Source of the DNA: Bacillota bacterium
GTDB taxonomy: Bacteria > Bacillota > Negativicutes > Sporomusales > Sporomusaceae
Assembly (NCBI GenBank): GCA_023443285.1
Contig: JAEZVB010000116.1
Location: 1 to 10,472, forward strand
Reading direction: 5' to 3'
DNA length: 10,472 nt
Made by a program: the position numbers and the translations under genes. Below the pieces are notes generated by a model. It worked only from the letters and a program-made list of their open reading frames with translations. It was not told where the DNA came from and made no database searches. Position 1 is the stretch's first letter. Every line of letters begins with the position of its first letter. Below are positions 1 through 7,527 of this stretch, in pieces.

Positions 1-22
1 GGCATAATGTTGTTGAACGCAT
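1..22 (-). CDS. possible N-terminus of a leftward gene, cut by the window edge
   Basis: On the minus strand an ATG at 22 is preceded by AAGGGGG (29-35) at a 6-nt spacing, a credible ribosome binding site. It opens a frame that reads MRSTTLC before the window ends. It lies 40 nt downstream of the lipid kinase stop, with no terminator between, so it would be the next gene of the same transcript. Seven codons are too few to identify a product. It could also be chance. Confidence 0.35.
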
Positions 23-62
23 AGTAGTCCCCCTTTAGTAGTTGCCTAGCGTCCCCTTGCTG

Positions 63-947
63 TTAGGGTAATTGGAACACTTTGAGCTTATTTGTAACAG
101 TTGCAATAGCAAGTGGCAAAGGCGGCCCTAATTCACCGTCCAAGTCACTTTCCACCGGTTCATCACATTCAATAAAAATCTCGTTTGCCTGTAAGTGCCG
201 GATATGACTGCTAGAGGTATGGCGCCCGGCAAAAATGCTGATAAACAAACCCATTAGCTCAGAAATGCTGCATTTATTAACAATTAATAAATCCAGTTTG
301 CCATCATCAATTTTGGCTTCGGGTGCCAGAGTGGGGAAGCTTCCCACCATGCCGCTATTCATTATCAAAAACAGTAAAATGTCGTCTTTGATTATCTGAC
401 CATCTGCCGTTATTTTTACATGTAAGGACTGAAAATTTGGCAATTCACCTAAGCCTTTTAAATAATAGGCCATCCTGCCTACCGTATTCTTAAGCGAAGT
501 ATCCACACTATGAGCCACCGAGGTCAATAGTCCGGCACTGGCTACATTTAGAAAATATTCTTCATTTACTTTCCCCACGTCAACCATACGCCACTTCCCG
601 CCGGTGACAGCCTGCAGGCAACTTGACAAATTCTTGCCAAAGTTTGTATGACTGGCAAAATCATTACAGGTACCGCGAGGAATAATGCCAATCGGTATAT
701 CAACATCCTCTGTCATCATGGCGTTAATTACTTCATGTACCGTACCATCACCGCCAGCTACAATCAGGCCGTCAACCGCAAGCTCTTTAGCCAGCCTGAT
801 AATTGGCCGAATATCTCCCTTGTAACTGGTGCGAAAGGGCAGGACTATCCCATCAGCCTGTTGTAAATATTCCACAACTTCATCCAGTCTGAACTTAAAC
901 TTAGCATCGCCGGAAACCGGATTGTATATTAACACATATTTCTTCAT
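63..947 (-). CDS. YegS/BmrU-family lipid (diacylglycerol-type) kinase
   Basis: The 294-residue protein has the layout of the diacylglycerol kinase catalytic family (DAGK_cat, as in DgkB, BmrU and YegS), which phosphorylates lipid hydroxyls such as diacylglycerol with ATP at the inner face of the membrane. Visible motifs are the N-terminal NPVSG (9-13), the nucleotide-binding GGDGT (65-69) followed by HEVINAM, and PRGTCNDFA (90-98). A DGE near the C-terminus matches the catalytic acidic region. Length is normal for the family and no transmembrane segment is apparent, as expected. The ATG at 947 has AGGAG (957-961) 9 nt upstream. It follows the NamZ gene by 160 bp and has its own predicted promoter there, so it need not depend on the sbcDC promoter. 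The lipid acted on (diacylglycerol, undecaprenol, phosphatidylglycerol or other) cannot be read from the sequence, so no gene symbol is given. Confidence 0.9.
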   Translation of the reverse strand: MKKYVLIYNPVSGDAKFKFRLDEVVEYLQQADGIVLPFRTSYKGDIRPIIRLAKELAVDGLIVAGGDGTVHEVINAMMTEDVDIPIGIIPRGTCNDFASHTNFGKNLSSCLQAVTGGKWRMVDVGKVNEEYFLNVASAGLLTSVAHSVDTSLKNTVGRMAYYLKGLGELPNFQSLHVKITADGQIIKDDILLFLIMNSGMVGSFPTLAPEAKIDDGKLDLLIVNKCSISELMGLFISIFAGRHTSSSHIRHLQANEIFIECDEPVESDLDGELGPPLPLAIATVTNKLKVFQLP

Positions 948-1023
948 TTACTACCTCTCCTGCCACGCTGTCCGCAGAGACTTCGCGCTGACCCTATCCA
1001 AACTATTTGCAATTTCTATCCAG

Positions 1024-1053
1024 ATTATACCACGATTCCTGTTATTCTTTACA
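1024..1053 (-). promoter_or_regulatory. extended -10 promoter for the lipid kinase gene
   Basis: Reading leftward, TGG-TATAAT (1024-1032) is a perfect -10 hexamer with the TGn extension. The best -35 candidate is TGTAAA (1048-1053), which matches consensus at 3 of 6 positions with an 18-bp spacer, so the TGn element would compensate. The predicted start lies near 1017, about 70 nt before the kinase ATG. The position between two genes of the same direction supports a separate transcription unit. Confidence 0.55.
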
Positions 1054-1107
1054 GACAAAGAGTGGATTTTAGCAACAAAAAATTATGCTGCTCACTACAA
1101 GGGAAAG

Positions 1108-2367
1108 CTATTTGTAAAGGTAATATTTTTGGGACATAGCCTTAAACCGTGCGGCTTCCGCGTCCCAGTGCCGTTCTACCTCGGCAAGCGGCACTCCCAT
1201 CCGGACATTGGTGTCGCCTGTATAAATATCAATGGTTGGAGCTGCAGCAGTTGCCGATTTATTAAAGGAAAACTTGCCATCACTCATTTCACTGATAATA
1301 TAAAGCAAGGTCAACCCTGTTTGCACAGGACGAAATGCCTGTTTGTCGATAACATGCAGCTGTACGCCACCACACAACCGCCCCTGATATTTAACCTCCA
1401 CCTGTCTTGGCGTAAAATATACCGGCCGGAATACTACGCCCGGCAGATTAACCGCATTCATGCGGGCTGCCAATTGAGCAGCATTAATCCAGGGTGCGCC
1501 AACAAGCTCAAACGGACGGGTCGTACCAATGCCTTCAGAAATATTTGTGCCGCCAAAAATCCCCGTACCACTGTATACCAATGTGGTATCAGGTGTCGGA
1601 ACATTAGGCGAAGTCATCACCCACGGCAGACCAGTATCCTCAAAATGCATACTGCGCTGCCAACCTGTCATGGGAATAACCACCAGGTCACAGTTAATGT
1701 TATATTCCCTATTCATTAGCTTAGCCATTTCGCCAATTGTCAAACCGTGACGAGCAGGAATAGGGTACATGCCAATAAATGACTCAAATCCCGGATGGAT
1801 AATATTTCCTTCCACTACTTGGCCGCCTACCGGATTAGGCCGATCAAACACAACAAAGGTCTTACCCTGCTCCTTGGCACTCTGCATAGCATACGCCATA
1901 GTATACATATAGGTGTAAAACCGCGCCCCAATGTCTTGCATATCAAAGGCTAACACATCAATATTTGCTAACATGTCGGCTGTTGGTTTTTTGGTTTGAC
2001 CATACAAACTATAGACCGGCACACCGGTGTTTTCATCGGTATAACTGCCAACAGTTGCACCGGCCGGTACATGGCCGCGAATCCCATGTTCCGGTGAAAA
2101 TAAAGCTACCAGCTTGGTCTTAGCCTTAAGCACATCAATAGTGCTCTGAAAATCGCTGGTCATGCCTGTTGGGTTGGTTATCAGTCCTACCCGCTTGCCC
2201 GCAAATACGGCAAGATGGTTATCAATGTTATCAATACCCAGCTTCACTTTTACAGGTGCCGGTTTTTCTGTTGCCGGAGTGACTTGCGCGGGGGCCGCGC
2301 TGCAGCTAACCGTTGTTATGAGAAACACCAGTAAGAAAAATATGCTAAGAAAACGTTTTGCTTTCAT
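1108..2367 (-). CDS. namZ: DUF1343 exo-beta-N-acetylmuramidase, NamZ type (lipoprotein)
   Basis: The 419-residue protein belongs to the DUF1343/YbbC family. The Bacillus subtilis member, NamZ, is an exo-beta-N-acetylmuramidase (founder of GH171) that removes terminal MurNAc from peptidoglycan fragments for recycling. Residues 1-21 are a basic, hydrophobic signal peptide ending in a TVSC lipobox-like site, so Cys22 is probably lipidated and the enzyme acts outside the cytoplasm; Thr at -3 makes this box slightly atypical. Family hallmarks are GLITNPTG near the N-terminus, SPEHG with Glu93 and His94 (the acidic residue expected at the active site), FDMQDIGARFYTY, FDRPNPVGG and GTNISEGIGTTRPFE. 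The ATG at 2367 has AGGAGG (2375-2380) 7 nt upstream, inside the last codons of sbcC, and only 2 nt separate the genes. This makes it the third gene of the sbcDC operon and probably translationally coupled. The function follows the family and is not shown for this protein. Confidence 0.88.
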   Translation of the reverse strand: MKAKRFLSIFFLLVFLITTVSCSAAPAQVTPATEKPAPVKVKLGIDNIDNHLAVFAGKRVGLITNPTGMTSDFQSTIDVLKAKTKLVALFSPEHGIRGHVPAGATVGSYTDENTGVPVYSLYGQTKKPTADMLANIDVLAFDMQDIGARFYTYMYTMAYAMQSAKEQGKTFVVFDRPNPVGGQVVEGNIIHPGFESFIGMYPIPARHGLTIGEMAKLMNREYNINCDLVVIPMTGWQRSMHFEDTGLPWVMTSPNVPTPDTTLVYSGTGIFGGTNISEGIGTTRPFELVGAPWINAAQLAARMNAVNLPGVVFRPVYFTPRQVEVKYQGRLCGGVQLHVIDKQAFRPVQTGLTLLYIISEMSDGKFSFNKSATAAAPTIDIYTGDTNVRMGVPLAEVERHWDAEAARFKAMSQKYYLYK

Positions 2368-2369
2368 GT

Positions 2370-5300
2370 TTATGCCTCCTCTATTCGTACCCGGCTGCCG
2401 CGACCAGCCGGTTCTGGCGGCTCAACTAGCAGGCGGCGCGGCATACGCTGTTTTAGTTCATCTACATGACTGATAATACCAATTGTCAGGCTCTCAATAT
2501 GCAGTTTTTCCAGGGTTGCCATCGCTACCTCTAATGCCTGTTGATCAAGCGAACCAAACCCTTCATCTAAAAAGAAAAATTCGAGTGGATACTTGCCTTT
2601 GAGCTGAATCTGAGCAGAAAGTGCTAACGCCAATGCCAAGGAGGCTTGGAAGGTTTCCCCGCCTGACAGTGTGCCAACAGGTCGCTTTACCCCGCCATTA
2701 GCGTCGTCGCGAATAAGAAAACTGCCGTCAGAACTCATCTCCAGCGCATAACGCTGCTGGGTAATATCCTTTAAACGTTCAGACGCCTGCCACGCTACCA
2801 GTTCCATCTGCTCCTGCGCCAAAAATTCAATAAATACATTGCCCCGCAGCAAGGTCTTTAGCGCCAACAAACAATCTCTGCGTTCCTTGTGTTCAAGCCG
2901 TTTTGCCTCAAGTTTTGACCATCGCTGGTATTTTTCCGTGAGATCCCGGTACTCCTTATCAGCCTCTACCCGGCTCTCAGTAGTGGCGCTTTTGTCAGCC
3001 TCTGCCCTGGCAATCGCCTGCTTGCACTGTTCCCATTCCGCTTTACTTACACTGCGTCCCTTGAGCTTCCCAGTCAACTGCTCGCACTGAGCGGCCAAGC
3101 GCTGTTCGTTCTCGGCGTAAGTGCTAAGCAGCCGGCGATATTCCTCCTGGCGGACTGCCGGCAGCAAGGCGCTTTTAACGGCTTCGCTATCAACAAAGCC
3201 CTCCTCCTGTAACTTGGCAATATGCCTCACTTGCAGATTCTCCCGCCGCTTGACAGCTTCCTGCCATCTGGTTTCGACACCGGCGCGTGCTTGTTCCACC
3301 TCAGCCAAGGCCTCAGCCGCTTGTTCATAAGCAGTCTGCGTCTGCTGTTCTTCACGGCGAATCAATTCCAGTGCCTGCGTTGCCTGAGCTAACAGTTGGC
3401 TGGCAGATATTCCATCAGTAACGCTAAACAGTTCCTGCTGCTTGGCCGCAAGCTGCTCTTCAAGACTGTGCAGCCTGGCAGTAAGTGTCGCCAAATCGGT
3501 TTGGATGATTTGTATATTATGCTGAAGACAGGCGATTTCCTCCTGACAGGCGGTCTGCTCCTGCCGGTAGTTATTACGCTCTATTGTCATTTCTTCAACC
3601 AGCTCGTCTTGTTTACGGCTAAACTCATACAGTTCATCGACCTGCGTAAGTGCAGCTTCGGCTGACAACGCCCCACTGATCCCCTGCGTCTGAAGAGCGG
3701 ATATAAGCTGCCTACACGCAGCGTCTACTGCCGTCTGCGTTTCTTGATATTCAGCTCTTATCTTATCAAGTTCAGCCAGAGCACTGACTGCCTGCTGAGT
3801 AAGTGCAGCAACCGCTGCACGCTCTTCATTTATAATTTGCCGCTCAGCAGCGTTTTTTTTGCTTGCATCTGTTAATTGCAGTGTTAGTTTGGCAATATGT
3901 TCCCTAGTCGCCGTAATCTCCTGCTCGAAGTTTGCTTGCTCGTGGACTGTGCTATGGTGTCCGGCATTAGCCGGCTGAGGGTGATTAACAGCACCACATA
4001 CCGGGCAGGGACTGCCTGCTGCCAGTTCGCCGGCCAGCCGAATTGCAGCCGCCTGTCTTTCGCCGATAAGCAATTGGTCAAGCTTGGCCGCAGCCACCCT
4101 TAGCTGTTCTTCTGCTGCCTGGGCTTCTGCCGCTTCTCGCTCACTGAGCTTTTGTTCAGCCTTACGCAGTTTCTCTTCGGCTTGGCTAGCGACATTCCGG
4201 CTAGTTTCATATTGTTGTTTGCGGGCAACTCCAGCTGCTTTGACCTTATCAAGTAGTATGTTGTTTTGTTTTACCGACTGCGCTATCGCCAAAATGGTTT
4301 GTACCTGCTGGCGCTGCTCGGCACTGATTGTAGCTGATACTAGCTGCTGATCCAACTTTTTAATAGTATCTGCCAGGCTTTCATTACGCAAGATCTTTTG
4401 CTTAGCCGTTTGATTGGCTGCCTGGAAAGCCTGCTGCTTATCCTGCTGCTCTTTGGCTACGTGGGCTGCCTCTTTGGCTAACTTAGTTACCTCTGCTTCC
4501 AGGGTAACTGCCCCGGTTAGCCTTGTACGCCGTTCAATCAGTTCAGGCTCTCTCTTCATCCTGGCTTGCTGGGCTGCTGTATAGGCGGTGCCAATGAACT
4601 TACTCTCGTCAGTTAATTGGGCAACTCTTGCCACCACTTGCTGCTTAAGAGCTGCGGCGGTCTGCTCAACCTGCTCAGCAGCTACATATTCATCCATGAC
4701 CATAGCGGCTCTTTCAGCCTTTTCGGCTAACGCAAGCGCTGCTGCCATTTCGCTCATTTGGGTTTCATGTCGGCGATGAGCACCCTGCTCCAGTTGCTTT
4801 TTCGCCAAGTCATCTTGCAGGTTATTGACTTCGGCGGCTTCCTGATAGCGTTGTTCGATCTCTTTAAACTGCACTAAAACAAGTGCTTCTGCTTGCCTAG
4901 CCGATGTCAGCGCCGATTGAGCGGTTGCAACCGCTGCCGGCGAGGCATCCCCCAGGCCTTTTTGTTCACTTTCTATTTCAATGTAGCTGATCTCAACATC
5001 TCGATATTGGTCACTAACCTTATTTAACAGTACATTACCGTACTGCTCCAGCGAGAATAACCGCTGCAGCATCTCCCGTCTTTCTTTACCTCCGAGATTA
5101 AGAAAATCTGCGAACTTTCCCTGCGGCAACACAACTGCCCGAGTAAAATCCTCTTCCCGTAAACCAAGCAGGGCTGTAATCTGATCAGTAACCTCGCGGT
5201 CTTTGTCAGCAATAACCGTTTCCTGTTCATCGGCTATTACCACTAAACGGCTATAGCTGTTGGCTACTGCCAGCTGATCTTTGCGAACATACCGCCGTTC

Positions 5301-5579
5301 TACCCGATAGCTGTGCCGTTCACCGCCCTGTCCCAATGCAAAAGTAAAAGCTACTTTCAGCTGCTTCTCGGCATGGTTCAATATGCCTTGCGTCCGGCGC
5401 CCGGCTCTGACCACAGTTCCATATAGTGCTAAAGTCATGGCATCTAAAATGGATGATTTACCACTGCCGGTCGGACCGAAGATACCAAATACACCAAGCT
5501 CACTCAATTGTTCAAATGATATTTCCTGCTCTTCGCGGAAGCTGTGGAGACCGGCAATTTTAAGAGTTATTGGTTTCAT
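2370..5579 (-). CDS. sbcC: SbcC, ATPase subunit of the SbcCD DNA hairpin nuclease
   Basis: The 1069-residue SMC/Rad50-like protein pairs with SbcD to cut DNA hairpins and process blocked double-strand ends in the nucleoid. The N-terminal ATPase half has Walker A GPTGSGKS (35-42). Two very long Ala/Gln/Glu/Lys-rich coiled-coil arms follow (roughly 175-500 and 550-880), with a zinc-hook CPVC (Cys525, Cys528) at their apex. The C-terminal half carries the ABC signature LSGGE (971-975), Walker B ending FFFLDEG (Asp1005, Glu1006) and the D-loop GSLD. Length matches the family (about 1050-1130). The start ATG at 5579 overlaps the sbcD stop as ATGA and has GGAGG (5587-5591) 7 nt upstream within sbcD, so the two subunits are translationally coupled, as is usual for sbcDC. 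All catalytic motifs are intact. Confidence 0.97.
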   Translation of the reverse strand: MKPITLKIAGLHSFREEQEISFEQLSELGVFGIFGPTGSGKSSILDAMTLALYGTVVRAGRRTQGILNHAEKQLKVAFTFALGQGGERHSYRVERRYVRKDQLAVANSYSRLVVIADEQETVIADKDREVTDQITALLGLREEDFTRAVVLPQGKFADFLNLGGKERREMLQRLFSLEQYGNVLLNKVSDQYRDVEISYIEIESEQKGLGDASPAAVATAQSALTSARQAEALVLVQFKEIEQRYQEAAEVNNLQDDLAKKQLEQGAHRRHETQMSEMAAALALAEKAERAAMVMDEYVAAEQVEQTAAALKQQVVARVAQLTDESKFIGTAYTAAQQARMKREPELIERRTRLTGAVTLEAEVTKLAKEAAHVAKEQQDKQQAFQAANQTAKQKILRNESLADTIKKLDQQLVSATISAEQRQQVQTILAIAQSVKQNNILLDKVKAAGVARKQQYETSRNVASQAEEKLRKAEQKLSEREAAEAQAAEEQLRVAAAKLDQLLIGERQAAAIRLAGELAAGSPCPVCGAVNHPQPANAGHHSTVHEQANFEQEITATREHIAKLTLQLTDASKKNAAERQIINEERAAVAALTQQAVSALAELDKIRAEYQETQTAVDAACRQLISALQTQGISGALSAEAALTQVDELYEFSRKQDELVEEMTIERNNYRQEQTACQEEIACLQHNIQIIQTDLATLTARLHSLEEQLAAKQQELFSVTDGISASQLLAQATQALELIRREEQQTQTAYEQAAEALAEVEQARAGVETRWQEAVKRRENLQVRHIAKLQEEGFVDSEAVKSALLPAVRQEEYRRLLSTYAENEQRLAAQCEQLTGKLKGRSVSKAEWEQCKQAIARAEADKSATTESRVEADKEYRDLTEKYQRWSKLEAKRLEHKERRDCLLALKTLLRGNVFIEFLAQEQMELVAWQASERLKDITQQRYALEMSSDGSFLIRDDANGGVKRPVGTLSGGETFQASLALALALSAQIQLKGKYPLEFFFLDEGFGSLDQQALEVAMATLEKLHIESLTIGIISHVDELKQRMPRRLLVEPPEPAGRGSRVRIEEA
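2375..2380 (-). promoter_or_regulatory. ribosome binding site of namZ inside sbcC
   Basis: AGGAGG lies 7 nt before the namZ ATG and within the final sbcC codons. This fixes the namZ start at 2367. Ribosomes finishing sbcC would arrive directly on this site. Confidence 0.8.
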
Positions 5580-6847
5580 GCCTGTTCCTCCCCACTACCA
5601 TCGGCTTCCATAGATTTTTCCTCAGTTATCAGGCTCTGGCTTATGTCAAGAAACAGCTCGACAAGTTTTTCATCTGGTGCCAGACCGCCATTTTGCTGCT
5701 TATAAAACCGGATAAACAATTCATTAAGCGGCAGGCTGTTCAGTCGCACATGTTCTTTGGCACCCATTTCTTCAAGAACCTTAATTACCGGCCTGACAAC
5801 AACAAAGCCAGAATGCAATGACCGTAGTTCGTGAATCTCATCAAGTGCCAATGCCTTGTTAATCTCAGCCTCCAATTCAATCCAGGCGTCCTTGTCCCGT
5901 CCGGCCGCTACCCATTCCCGCACCTGAGCCAGACCTCCTGTTGCCCGCCACCTGGCTAACGGTTTGCCTGCTGACACATTTATCTCGCTGATAGCCGCCG
6001 GTCTTCCCGGATTAATATCCACAAGGGTTACCGATTTGGCATAACCGAGCTCAGAAAAGCTGTAAGCCAGCGGCGAACCGGCATAACGGCAGGGCACTGA
6101 CGTTTTGCCTACCGTTTGCGGCCGATGCAGGTGTCCAAGCGCAATATACTGAGCATTAGCCGGAAATACTTGCGGATCGACCGCATACGACCCCCCGATT
6201 TGAATCTGCTGTTCCGAATCTGACTCAAGGCCGCCGCGCACATACAGGTGGCTTACCGCCAAGTTAACCGTATCTGAGCGGAACTTGGTGTTGAGCAAAC
6301 CAAACAGGCTAGCGAGCTTGTCATTATATCCTTGACGCAGCTCCTTATCTTCCAGCGACTGCGACAGTACCTCTTTTAGCCGCCCTTCAGACGGATAAGG
6401 CAGTGCCGCAATAACAGCCGTATGCATAGCTCCCGGCACTGCTAATTCCAGCCAGGATTGTCCGCCACTAACCCGCTGCACTCTTCCTTCTATAAACAGG
6501 GTGGGAGCAAGATCTTCTTGCGGCAGGCCGACTATGGTTATGCCTAAGCGTTCGGCCAGTGGCGCTGCCGCACATAGCCTTTCGGGGTTATCATGGTTGC
6601 CAGCCACAATAACTACTCCCCGCTTACCATTATTGGCCAACTTGTCCATGGCATAGTAAAATAGTTCTTCGGCTGCTGCACTGGGGTTGGGACTTTGAAA
6701 TACATCGCCAGCCACCAGTACCAAGTCAATTTGTTCCGCAGTACAAATATCACACAATTCTTCCACAAATGCCACCTGTTCAGGTAGCCGATCCCGTCCC
6801 TCAATGGTCTTGCCAAAATGCCAGTCCGCTGTGTGTAAAATTCGCAT
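5576..6847 (-). CDS. sbcD: SbcD, Mre11-type nuclease subunit of SbcCD
   Basis: With the start at 6847 the protein has 423 residues and begins MRILHTADWH, the usual SbcD N-terminus. Metallophosphoesterase motifs appear in order: Asp8 and His10 in TADWHFGK, Asp48 in VAGDVF, Asn84-His85-Asp86 in AGNHDNPERL, His200 in SHLYVRGG and His239/His241 in GHLHRP. These coordinate the two Mn ions of this exo/endonuclease. The C-terminal part holds the capping and SbcC-binding region. An in-frame ATG 30 nt upstream (6877) has no ribosome binding site, whereas 6847 has AAGGAG, so the shorter form is preferred. The gene is first in the sbcD-sbcC-namZ unit and its stop overlaps the sbcC start by 4 nt. Confidence 0.96.
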   Translation of the reverse strand: MRILHTADWHFGKTIEGRDRLPEQVAFVEELCDICTAEQIDLVLVAGDVFQSPNPSAAAEELFYYAMDKLANNGKRGVVIVAGNHDNPERLCAAAPLAERLGITIVGLPQEDLAPTLFIEGRVQRVSGGQSWLELAVPGAMHTAVIAALPYPSEGRLKEVLSQSLEDKELRQGYNDKLASLFGLLNTKFRSDTVNLAVSHLYVRGGLESDSEQQIQIGGSYAVDPQVFPANAQYIALGHLHRPQTVGKTSVPCRYAGSPLAYSFSELGYAKSVTLVDINPGRPAAISEINVSAGKPLARWRATGGLAQVREWVAAGRDKDAWIELEAEINKALALDEIHELRSLHSGFVVVRPVIKVLEEMGAKEHVRLNSLPLNELFIRFYKQQNGGLAPDEKLVELFLDISQSLITEEKSMEADGSGEEQA

Positions 6848-6859
6848 GTATAACGGTTG

Positions 6860-6865
6860 CTCCTT
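6860..6865 (-). promoter_or_regulatory. ribosome binding site deciding the sbcD start
   Basis: AAGGAG lies 12 nt before the ATG at 6847, a somewhat long spacing. It falls inside the 10-codon extension that would be read from the in-frame ATG at 6877. That upstream ATG has no purine-rich site before it, and the family N-terminus MRILHTADWH starts at 6847. Confidence 0.65.
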
Positions 6866-6963
6866 CGGGGTTATCATTCATAAAATTCGCGTTTGATGGG
6901 ATTTTCGCTTCAATCAGAGAAAATTCCTGCATAAGAAAAGTCGATCGATAGCTTACCTCCAAA

Positions 6964-6992
6964 ATCATATACTATTAAGCCATTATTAACAA
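6964..6992 (-). promoter_or_regulatory. SigA-type promoter of the sbcD-sbcC-namZ operon
   Basis: Reading leftward, TTGTTA (6987-6992, 4 of 6 matches to the -35 consensus) is followed after exactly 17 bp by TATGAT (6964-6969, 5 of 6 matches to the -10). The expected transcript start is near 6957, giving a leader of about 110 nt before the sbcD ATG. No LexA-like GAACnnnnGTTC box was seen in the leader or across the promoter. Confidence 0.6.
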
Positions 6993-7092
6993 TAAAGGCC
7001 AAAGCAGCTGCCCAATATATGTATAAATAGAGGAATTTTCTCTTTTTTTGTTGAATTAGGATTATCAAAAATATTGTCTAAGGGAGAACACT

Positions 7093-7524
7093 ATGAGTAA
7101 TAAGGTAATCTTATTGGTCGAAGATAACCCTGATGATGAGGCGTTGACACTACGCGCCCTTAAAAAGAATAATATCATGAATCAAGTTGTTGTGGCTCGC
7201 GATGGCGAAGCGGCACTTAACTATCTGCTAGGTTCTGATTCCGCTAATAACCTTCCTCCCCAAGTTATTCTCCTTGACCTCAAACTGCCAAAGATTGATG
7301 GTTTAGAAGTCCTTAAACGCATTCGCGCGAATGAACGAACCAAGCTTTTACCGGTAATTGTTCTTACGTCATCACGCGAAGAGCAGGACTTACTAAACAG
7401 CTATGATTATGGCGCTAACAGCTATATCCGCAAGCCGGTTGACTTTACTCAATTTATAGCCGCCGTACAGCAACTGGGTTTGTACTGGCTGGTATTAAAT
7501 GAGTTCCCACCAATAAGGAGGTAA
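7093..7524 (+). CDS. stand-alone Rcp1-like response regulator receiver
   Basis: The 143 residues form a single receiver (REC) domain with no output domain. The acidic pair Glu10/Asp11 in LLVEDNPDDE, phosphoacceptor Asp62 in LLDLKLPKIDG, Thr92 in LTSS and Lys114 in RKPVD are all present, so it should be phosphorylatable. The NPDDE start, the long loop before Asp62 and the aromatic LYWLVLNEFPP tail are typical of the Rcp1 subfamily, first known as the partner of cyanobacterial phytochrome kinases and common in other bacteria beside PAS/GAF kinases. AGGGAG (7081-7086) lies 6 nt before the ATG. The next gene starts 3 nt after its stop, so the two are co-transcribed. It may act as a phosphate shuttle or sink feeding the REC-GGDEF-HD-GYP protein, though no kinase is encoded in the window. 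Confidence 0.93.
   Translation: MSNKVILLVEDNPDDEALTLRALKKNNIMNQVVVARDGEAALNYLLGSDSANNLPPQVILLDLKLPKIDGLEVLKRIRANERTKLLPVIVLTSSREEQDLLNSYDYGANSYIRKPVDFTQFIAAVQQLGLYWLVLNEFPPIRR
7515..7521 (+). promoter_or_regulatory. ribosome binding site of the REC-GGDEF-HD-GYP gene
   Basis: AAGGAGG, a near-perfect Shine-Dalgarno sequence, sits in the final codons of the receiver gene, 6 nt before the ATG at 7528. It fixes that start and suggests strong, coupled translation. Confidence 0.8.
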
Positions 7525-7527
7525 CGC

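Larger units (their letters stand above)
6848..7092. other. divergent intergenic region between sbcD and the receiver gene
   Basis: This 245-bp A/T-rich region separates leftward sbcD from the rightward signalling genes. It holds the sbcD promoter and leader. On the rightward strand there is a possible SigD/FliA-like promoter (6993-7018), a weak hairpin with a T run (7029-7049) and an 8-bp palindrome GCAGCTGC (7004-7011). No close SigA promoter was found for the rightward genes. No RNA gene is apparent. Confidence 0.6.

Noticed and set aside
22..42. Direct repeat TAGTAGT at 22-28 and 36-42 flanking the ribosome binding site near the left edge
   Set aside because: Two 7-bp copies are too little to call a repeat element or operator.
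1071..1092. Possible hairpin AGCAGCA/TGTTGCT downstream of namZ on the minus strand
   Set aside because: The stem is 7 bp with a G-T pair and an 8-nt loop containing the T run, and no T tract follows it, so it does not look like an intrinsic terminator.
829..1719. A 296-codon rightward open frame spanning the kinase 5' end and the NamZ 3' half
   Set aside because: It is antisense to two well-supported genes, is rich in Cys, His and Arg in a way typical of shadow frames, and has no family resemblance or convincing ribosome binding site.
3000..5000. Repetitive Ala/Gln/Glu composition and CTG/GCC-rich stretches across sbcC
   Set aside because: Explained by the long coiled-coil arms; no true tandem DNA repeat is seen.
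6836..6890. A 10-bp direct repeat TAAAATTCGC at 6836-6845 and 6881-6890
   Set aside because: Only two A/T-rich copies, one within sbcD coding sequence; more likely chance than an operator.
6801..6932. A 43-codon leftward reading frame overlapping the sbcD start in another frame, starting at the ATG at 6932
   Set aside because: No ribosome binding site lies before its ATG, and most of it overlaps sbcD; the composition has no recognisable feature.
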